Program-made: the position numbers and the translations under genes
Source: Tetradesmus obliquus
Taxonomy: Eukaryota; Chlorophyta; Chlorophyceae; Sphaeropleales; Scenedesmaceae
DNA length: 64,000 nt
Direction of reading: 5' to 3'
Assembly: GCA_030272155.1 (NCBI GenBank)
Contig: CP126204.1
Span: 310,001 to 374,000 of the forward strand
Part shown: piece after piece, positions 57,184 through 64,000 of the stretch
How the letters are laid out: each line of letters starts with the position of its first letter
Position numbering within the stretch: the stretch's first letter is position 1
Notes under the pieces: generated by a model
Database searches by the model: none
What the model saw: the letters and a program-made list of their open reading frames with translations, nothing else
What the model was told of the DNA's origin: nothing

Positions 57184-60163
57184 ATGGCGCGCAGATGTAT
57201 GGCCGCAGCAGCGCTTGTGCTGCTGTGTGCTGCCTCAGCACAGGCTGCCAGGTGGAGCCTCGAGACCGATGAGCAGGGTCGCAGCCTGCTGCAGGAAGCC
57301 AAGTCCCCCAACTGTACCAGGATCGACGCCCACTGCTCAAAGTGCCGCAACCAGAGGATCCCAGGCACCCGCCGTAGCGAGCTAGTGTGCTCTACCTGCG
57401 ACAGCGGTTACAGGCTGCGCCGCGATGGCATCTCAAAGACATGCGGTGAGTTGGCTGCCCATTTCTTGCCATGACCGACAGCAGCAGCAGCAACAGCAGC
57501 AGCGTTGCCAGCGTTGCTTCTCCTGCACCGCAGCCAGTGCAACATTGGCTTGCTAGCTCACCACTGCTGTCAGCTGGGCAGTTGTTGCACGCATGCTGCT
57601 AGGCTGCCGGTGTTTCCTTAGCTGCTGCTTCATTGCACACCATACTGACCCATGAACCCTGCCTGCCCTGTGCTGCACCCTTCAGACTGTGCTCCTGGCC
57701 TGGCCATGGACGCCAACAAGAACTGCCAGCCATGCTCCAAGGGCAAGTTCTGCCTGGGTGGTGACGCCACTGTCAACCCCACCAACGCAGAGTCCACCTG
57801 CCCTGACGGCCTCGAAACCACCTTTGCCGGTGCCAAGAGCCAGGCTCAGTGCTTCACCAAGCCCGGATACGGCCGCACTGCCGCCAAAGGCAGTGACGGC
57901 AAGGTTTCCCTGGCCGGCGTGGTGTGTGACATCGACACCTACAATGTGGGCTCCAACACTGCCGGCTGCCAGAAGTGCGGTGCAGGCCTGACCACTGCCA
58001 CCAACGGCTCCGACTCCGCCGCTGACTGCCGTGAGTGCCTCTAGCACTTGTGTAATTAATGGTTACTGCTGTAGCTGTGTTGCAGCAGGAGTAGCAAGGT
58101 GCTGTCATGATGCTGCCGCACTGAATGACAGATTATGTGTACAGCGGCTCCTGCAGCTGAGAATGTGGCAGCAGCAACTTGATCTAGCGCAGTCATGCAT
58201 TGAACACTGATGTGGCAGCAATGCTGTGGGTTGCTGCGATGCATCGCCTGACTTTCTTGCTGCTGCTGCTGCTTCTGCAGAGGCCCCTGCCGGCTCGTAC
58301 ATGGACAAGGGCATCGGCAAGCTGTGCCAGAAGGGCACCTACTCCACCGCCCTGAACACCAACGCCAACTGCATCCCCTGCCCTGATGGCATCACCACCG
58401 CCGCCGAGGGCAGCACCACCGCTGCTGCATGCTCCCTGGCGCTCAAGGGCTACTACATTGACTCCATCAACTCCACAAATGCCATCAAGTGCCCCCTGGA
58501 CACCTACCAGGACCAAGAAGCTGCAGTGACGTCCTGCACTCCTTGCGATCATGCCTGGAAGACCAAGGAGACTGGCGCCACTGGCCCCGCCCTGTGCCTG
58601 GCCCCACCCGGCTTTGAGCTTAAGGATGGTGCCACCAACATCACTGCTTGCGCTGCTGGCTCCTACAAGGCTGACTGGAACAGGAACCCATGCGTGGAGG
58701 TGAGTTGCCTTGCCCTGGCTTGATTGATGCTTGGATGATATGTGTGCAGCTGTTGTATTGCACGGGATAGCAGCAACAGCCCATTGCTTTCCAGCAGTTC
58801 GTTATTGCATTCCTGTCTAGAGTGTTGCATCAAGCTTACAGCACTAGCTTTGATCAGCCTAGTTGGCAGCCATCTAGGCCGCTGCTTGCACATGGCCACT
58901 CTTCCACAAGCCTGTCACTCACCCGCCTCTGCTGCCCCTGCTGCTGCCTTCTCATCCCTACAGTGCGGTACTGGCCTCATCACCAAGGAGGCTGGCTCCG
59001 TGTCCAAGGATGCCTGCCTGGTGCCTGCCGGCTACGGCCTGACCTCCCTGTCTCCTATGGTGGCTGCGCCTTGCGAGAGGAACACCTACGGCGACAGCGT
59101 GGACCGTGCTGCTGTGGCCAACGCCCGCTGCACTGCTTGCCCTGCCGACATGTTCACCATGGACACCCTGGAGACCAGGACCCGCAACAGCAACGAGTAC
59201 TACACCTCTGAGGCTGCCTGCCTGGTGAAGCCTGGATGGGGCACAACCGCCACCCTCCCCCAGGAGTGCCCAGTCGGCACATACAACGAGGGCAAGAACC
59301 GCCTGCCCTGCCACCACTGCGGCACTGGCTGGACCACCGTCGCTGCCGGCAAGACCGCTGAGAGCCAGTGCGTTGTCCAGGCTGGCTGGAAGTTGGCCGC
59401 TGATAACATCCCCGCCCCCTGCGACAAGGGCAGCTACTCCACTGGTGGAACCGAGGTTGCACCCAACGCCACCTGCACGCCCTGCGCTACTGGCTACTCA
59501 ACCCAGGAGGACGAGTCTGTCAGCAATGAGGAGTGTGCCGTCTGCGCACCTGGCTTTGGTGGTGCTAACTGCGGTCAGTGCACATGGGGCACATTTGCTT
59601 CTGGCGGCGCCAAGGTTGGCGATGCCTGCGCAGCTTGCGCCAGTGGCTCCACCTCCAGGAAGGGTGCCACCCAGTCCCAGCAGTGCTACTCCACCCTGAT
59701 TGATGCCCGCAATGACGTGTTCAACCTGGCTGACGAGGGTGCCTGGGCCAACAACCTTGCCACCACCGGCACCACTTGTGGTGCTGCCTGCGATGCTTTG
59801 GACGCATGCGTGATGTACAAGTTTGTGGTGAACGAGGCTGGTCAGGGCAGTGGCAAGTGCAGCCTGCTGTCTGAGGCAAGCAGCCCCAGCCACACTGTTG
59901 GCTTCAAGATTGGCAATGGTGATGACTACTCTGTGTGGGGCCTGAACCAGGCTGTGGGTGCTGCGCTTGACCCCATGCCTGCTGCTGCTGGTTCTGCCAG
60001 CACAGAGGCACTGTGCAAGGAAGCATGCACCTCTGCAGCTGAGTGTGAGGTGTATGTATTTACTGGCACCACCTGCACCCTAACCAAGTCAGAGCTGGAG
60101 CAGGATTCCATCAGCATGTTCCACGTTGTGGGTGCCAAGCTGTACTCCGACCTGCACCCTTGA
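57184..60163 (+). CDS. CRP5: secreted Cys-rich protein with ephrin-receptor-like repeats (741 aa)
   Basis: Exons: 57184..57445, 57686..58030, 58281..58699, 58964..60163; phases 1, 1, 0 and total 742 codons. Signal peptide: MARRCMAAAALVLLCAASAQ. N-terminal box: NCTRIDAHCSKCRNQRIPG and VCSTCDSGYRLRRDG. The GCC2/GCC3-like repeats include CSKGKFCLGGDATVNP, CPDGITTAAEGST, CPLDTYQDQEAAV and CPVGTYNEGKNRLPC. The last about 150 residues carry the apple/PAN-like pair (CGAACDALDACVMYKF; CKEACTSAAECEVYVF) and end FHVVGAKLYSDLHP. Most similar to CRP1 in the end and to CRP4 in the middle. Strong codon bias suggests abundant product. No transmembrane or GPI signal at the C-terminus, so a soluble or matrix-bound protein is likely. 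Confidence 0.9.
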
Positions 60164-62264
60164 AGCACAGCGATGTGAAGCGCATATTGTAGTGGTTTGT
60201 GCACTACCCTTTGAGCTTCGATGCTGCAGCAGCCTGCCAAACAAGCTTGCTGCTGTGTTTCTGTCAGGGGCCATTTGTTTCATCCTGCGCTCTGCAGCCC
60301 TTTGCTGTATGTGCATCACGTTTGTCATGATCCTGCCCTTTCTTTGCATCTATTTCCATCCTGCAGCAATCCCTATGATTACTGCTGTAGGGTGGGCTCA
60401 ATCTTTTCGTGCGCACACTCCTGCCTCAAGGCACAAATAGTGCAGTTACAATGCTGAGTCAGCATCCTATGTTCATTTGATGTGAGATACCCTTTTCTAT
60501 TCCAGTGCTATTCTGCTTTTGTCTAGCAATACGCGGTTGCTCTTCAGACTAGGTTGCACATACACTGTCAAGGCTTGTATATGATGAAGAATCCACTTTT
60601 GCTGCTAGATGTAGCAACAGGCGGTAGTCATTGTCATTCCCTTTTGCAGCAGTGTCACCATTGTTGCTTCATGCTCCTCTTATGCATCCACTTGAGTGCT
60701 TGCCCCCTGATTATACTTGCAGCCAAACCGGCTGCCTATCTTTCACTGCATACGCAGCGTGCTCAAAAGTTCAAAGCCTCCAATGCGGTGTTTGGGATCC
60801 TATGTCATTCGGCTGGGATGCTTATCACACTATTTGCAAGTTCCACATCCTGCCATCATTGGTTCCAGGTTGTGTTGAAGCTGTCCGTGACAGTGCAGTG
60901 TATAGCGTGTACACGCTGCTTCCTTTGTGTGACTTTGCAGTACCCAGAGGTAACACTGTCAACGACACACCACAATGGCACTTGCCAGCAGCCTGATGAC
61001 TGTCCTTTCGCTCCAAGACTGCAGCTGTCACAGCTCTCACCTAACAGGCCTGGTACCATGCATTGAAACAGCTGTACCGCCTACCAGGCTCAAGGCTTGA
61101 GCTCACTCGCCTTGATATAACACTGTCATCAAGAAGTTACATGACGGTTGACTGGCTAAGTCCACCACTGGATGCGTCGGTGCAGCGGTGGCCTGTAGAA
61201 AGAAATGCAGGAACTGCTTCTTGGCCTAGCTCCTGTACTGTTAACTCCTTCAAGCACGCAGCCGAAGAACACACGGGCAGCTCCAGTATACTGCTTACTA
61301 GTAAGCAAAAAGCCTGAGGCGGATCGAGGCAGCACACAACGTGACCTTGGGCACTTTTAAAGCACTATCCATCACAGGCAGGACCAACAGAACAAGCACA
61401 CACTGTGGCACAGAGTGCCTGATAACTGTCCCGCTTCAAACCGTAACAACAATCAGCAGCATCTGCAGCGGCCTGCGGGGCTATGATCATTGCAGCAAGA
61501 CCATTGGCAGGGCTAGCAAGCTAGCTGCGCATGCGGCACAGCCAGCACCTCCGCTGCCTGTGCCGTGACTTGCTGCAGACACAGGTGGGCAAGCCTGAAT
61601 GTGCAGCGGGCCTGCACCTGGACTGCTGCAGCTGTAGCGGATGTGATGCTGCAACGGCCACAAGGACGCACACGTGCATGAATAGCAAGCATGGATGCCA
61701 GCCACACCATCTGCGATTTGTTTATAACCATAAAAGAAAAACGTTACCCTGCAACAGCCACCAGCACTCGCAGCATTGAAGCGCTTCAAGCAGGCCCATA
61801 ACAACACACTCACAGCCAGGCGAAAGCACTGCAGCTGTTTTTTTCTACCCTAGATGTACAACATCAACATGCTGCGGGCTTGCATACAGAACAGCTGCCG
61901 GACTCGCAGAGCTGCCAAGCATGCTGCTGCAGCAGCCCAGCCCCTCGGCTTGACACAGCACGCTGCATGCGCGCCACGCTGCACAAGGCGCTGCAGCCGC
62001 AGCGCAAACAATCTCACTGTTACCACATGCTCACAGCCGTGCTGCCAGCTTTTGCGCTTTGCAGCCAGGATGTCCAGCGCCATGCGCAACACATCCTCTG
62101 CAGGCACGCAGCCATAGACTTGCGGAGCTTCACACCATCATACCTTCCCCGTCCTTGCGGCCCAATCACAGCACACTGGCTGCATGATGTGCCGCCGCAT
62201 TGCAGCCGCCGTGTTGCAGCCGCCGTGTTGCAGCCCCTTCAGCGGAGCACAAGCACACACTGCC
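60164..62264. other. Convergent intergenic stretch, CRP5 / RPAC1
   Basis: Both genes end here. It includes an echo of the RPAC1 3' end at 62039-62113 and otherwise no recognisable feature. Confidence 0.5.
62039..62113 (-). repeat. Echo of the 3' half of the last RPAC1 exon
   Basis: On the minus strand the segment GCCTGCAGAGGATGTGTTGC GCATGGCGCTGGACATCCTG repeats the end of the last exon (PAEDLFRMALDILAAK) as PAEDVLRMALDILAAK, followed by a broken end. The stop region AGCACGGCTGTGAG is also repeated. Confidence 0.85.
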
Positions 62265-63235
62265 TCACAGCCGCGCTGCCAGCTTGTCACACTTTGCAGC
62301 CAGGATGTCCAGCGCCATGCGGAACAAGTCCTCTGCAGGCACGCAGCCGGTGCTCTCTATAGTGAAGATGAAGTGGTCCTTGCGCTTGCGCAACTGGATG
62401 GCCTCGGCCCACTTGTCTTGCTCCAGCAGCCGCCGCACCTGCAAGTTTGAAAGAACACAGCATCATACCAGGAACTTAAGTAACACATGGTGAAGATGAA
62501 GTGGTCCTTGCGCTTGCGCAGCTGGATGGTTTCAGCCCACTTTTCCTGCTCCAGCAGCCGCCGCACCTGCATTTTTTTTGAAAGAACACAGCATTGAAAG
62601 CAGTACAGTTTGTGTGAAGCTGAAAGGTTGCGGGTATAAGGCGCTTGCGCAGCTGGTTGGGCTCAGCTAACCGCTGCTGCTGCAAGGGCCTGACTCTTGC
62701 GCAAGGAGAGCTACACATGCACAACTGCAGACGACTGCGCGCCTATACACAGCTTGAACCACAGGCACATACATACACACACCCATACCCAGCACGCACA
62801 CATGTACACAAGCACAAAAGCAGGCGCGTAAACAAAAACAGCAATGTGACAAGCCTCAGGGCTTTCCCAAAAGGGTTTTGATCACTGCAGGTTTCCCTGC
62901 TACAAATCTACTATCTAGTTAGCAAGCATCATAGGCCGGAGTCACACAGCCACACAAACAGGCAAACATGGCACCACACCAACACCCTGCAACTGGCAAC
63001 ACACACGACAAATCGCTGAGCACCAACATGCATCAACTGCACCATGCTACAGCAGCAAACAGCAACAAAAAACGTCTGTCTGCATCTTCACCAACCTCTG
63101 CCACATACACACACAGCTGAGCAGCACCATGCCACTGCCATAGCTGCCAAGCGCACGCACGGCAGCAGCAACAACAGCAGCTGTAAACACGCAGCAGCAT
63201 ATCTGTAACAATATCTACACAGCAGCCGCACATGC

Positions 63236-63268
<33 letters not shown>

Positions 63269-63908
63269 CTCACCCGCTCGAGTTTGTCCTCATGCTGCCG
63301 CGCCTCCCCCACCACCAGCTGCCCATCCTGCACACTGAACAGGCCAGGCACTGCTGCTGCCAGCTCCTGCGCATCTGCACCTGCCACTGGCTGCAGCAGC
63401 ACCACCTCAGGATGCAGCCTGTACCATGCTGTGGCCACTGGAGACCACTTGGCATGCTCGCGGCCCACGCCTTTCACTGCATGTGCTTCCAGCTCTATGC
63501 ACTGCAAGGGTGACAGCAGCAGAAGCAGCAGCAGCAAGGAGAAGTCAGCTGCAGCAGCAGCAGCAGCCGAGGCCTCCAGCGGTGCACACAGCTGACAGTG
63601 CCGCACTTGCACATGTCGGACCTCGGCGGAGCAGTTCGTGCTTGTGCCTGCCGCGCAGCAGAGCAACATGTTGCAGCAACATGTTGCAGCAATGTCATAG
63701 CAGGGAAAGCTGTGCAGGTGCTGCAGCCATGCAAGCCAGCGCAGCCAACACTACATTTAGGAAACAACTGCTACATCCTGATGTGTCAGATATGAAATCA
63801 GCAGGTGTGGCAAGACCCACCTGGCCAGGACGCAGCTTTGCCAGCAGAATGTTTTGCTCCACGTCCCGAGGTGGCGCTGCAAACATGCCCTCCTGGCTGC
63901 GGCCAAAC
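62265..63908 (-). CDS. RPAC1: DNA-directed RNA polymerases I and III subunit RPAC1 (AC40), 3' part
   Basis: Visible exons: complement(join(62265..62438, 63274..63501, 63821..63908)); the 5' exons lie beyond base 64000. The translation reads NILLAKLRPGQ, then IELEAHAVKGVGREHAKWSP with VATAWYRLHPEV, then LRKRKDHFIFTIESTG and PAEDLFRMALDILAAK. These are hallmark stretches of the AC40/RPC40 family (alpha-like subunit that pairs with AC19 in Pol I and Pol III). Phases between the three exons close and the TGA is at 62265-62267. Intron 3' ends are CTG tracts (63911-63953 read on the minus strand). It is a housekeeping gene and the best orthology anchor in the window. The exon at 62265-62438 has partial echoes on both sides. 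Confidence 0.93.
62490..62571 (-). repeat. Echo of the 5' half of the last RPAC1 exon
   Basis: On the minus strand CTGCAG-like context (AAATGCAG) and then GTGCGGCGGCTGCTGGAGCA repeat the start of the last exon (62438), encoding VRRLLEQEKWAETIQLRKRK with DHFIFTM, after which the frame diverges. A third short trace is at about 62643-62690. Confidence 0.88.
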
Positions 63909-63910
63909 CT

Positions 63911-63953
<43 letters not shown>
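63911..63953 (-). repeat. (CTG)n tract (minus strand) at an RPAC1 intron 3' end
   Basis: About 14 CAG units on the plus strand read as CTG on the coding strand and end in CTGCAG right before the exon at 63908. Confidence 0.95.
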
Positions 63954-63955
<2 letters not shown>

Positions 63956-64000
63956 CATATGCACGGTCAACGTCGGCCAAACATGGTCAAACATGGATTG

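Noticed and set aside
1-64000. tRNA, rRNA or snRNA genes
   Set aside because: No convincing cloverleaf with B-box, and no rRNA or spliceosomal RNA stretch was recognised by eye; a covariance-model scan would be needed to exclude them.

Overview
The window looks like nuclear DNA of a freshwater green alga, most likely a chlorophycean of the Scenedesmus/Tetradesmus kind. The evidence is intron-rich genes with GT..AG introns, very many (CTG)n/(CAG)n tracts, (Ser-Pro)n linkers of algal wall-protein type, Ala/Gln-rich inserts and secreted Cys-rich proteins. The lineage is an inference from style; no rRNA, organellar or marker gene is present. All gene models below were built by hand from splice signals, reading-frame phase and family similarity. 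For every complete gene the exon phases close exactly from start to stop.

Layout. 3-323 (+): last exon of a class III nucleotide cyclase paralogue that begins before the window. 2136-3463 (+): small secreted protein, 171 aa. 4701-18838 (+): 19-exon receptor-type nucleotide cyclase, 2021 aa (signal peptide, LRR ectodomain, one membrane span, two cyclase homology domains). 23287-26687 (-), 28662-31945 (-), 40257-47907 (+), 49879-52924 (+) and 57184-60163 (+): five paralogues of a secreted Cys-rich protein with ephrin-receptor-like (GCC2/GCC3) repeats and a C-terminal apple/PAN-like pair, called CRP1 to CRP5 here. 34465-39117 (-): secreted subtilisin-like (S8) protease with a Ser-Pro linker, lying inside the CRP cluster. 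62265-63908 (-): 3' exons of RPAC1, the AC40 subunit shared by RNA polymerases I and III; its 5' part is beyond the window.

How they may work together. CRP1-5 and the subtilase all carry signal peptides and look like extracellular-matrix or cell-wall proteins; the cyclase is a membrane receptor. This suggests a neighbourhood rich in surface and secreted functions, but no direct functional link is shown. Three CRP genes share a 13-14 bp element about 200-220 bp upstream of the ATG, which points to common regulation.

The most unusual property is 'exon echoes'. In most genes here, one end of an exon together with its splice site and flanking intron is repeated one to three times inside the neighbouring intron. 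The echoes often keep a usable AG or GT, and many end in an in-frame stop. They sit next to (CTG)n tracts that also form the 3' ends of many introns. The second notable point is the receptor cyclase itself, whose two cyclase domains appear to carry complementary halves of one active site.
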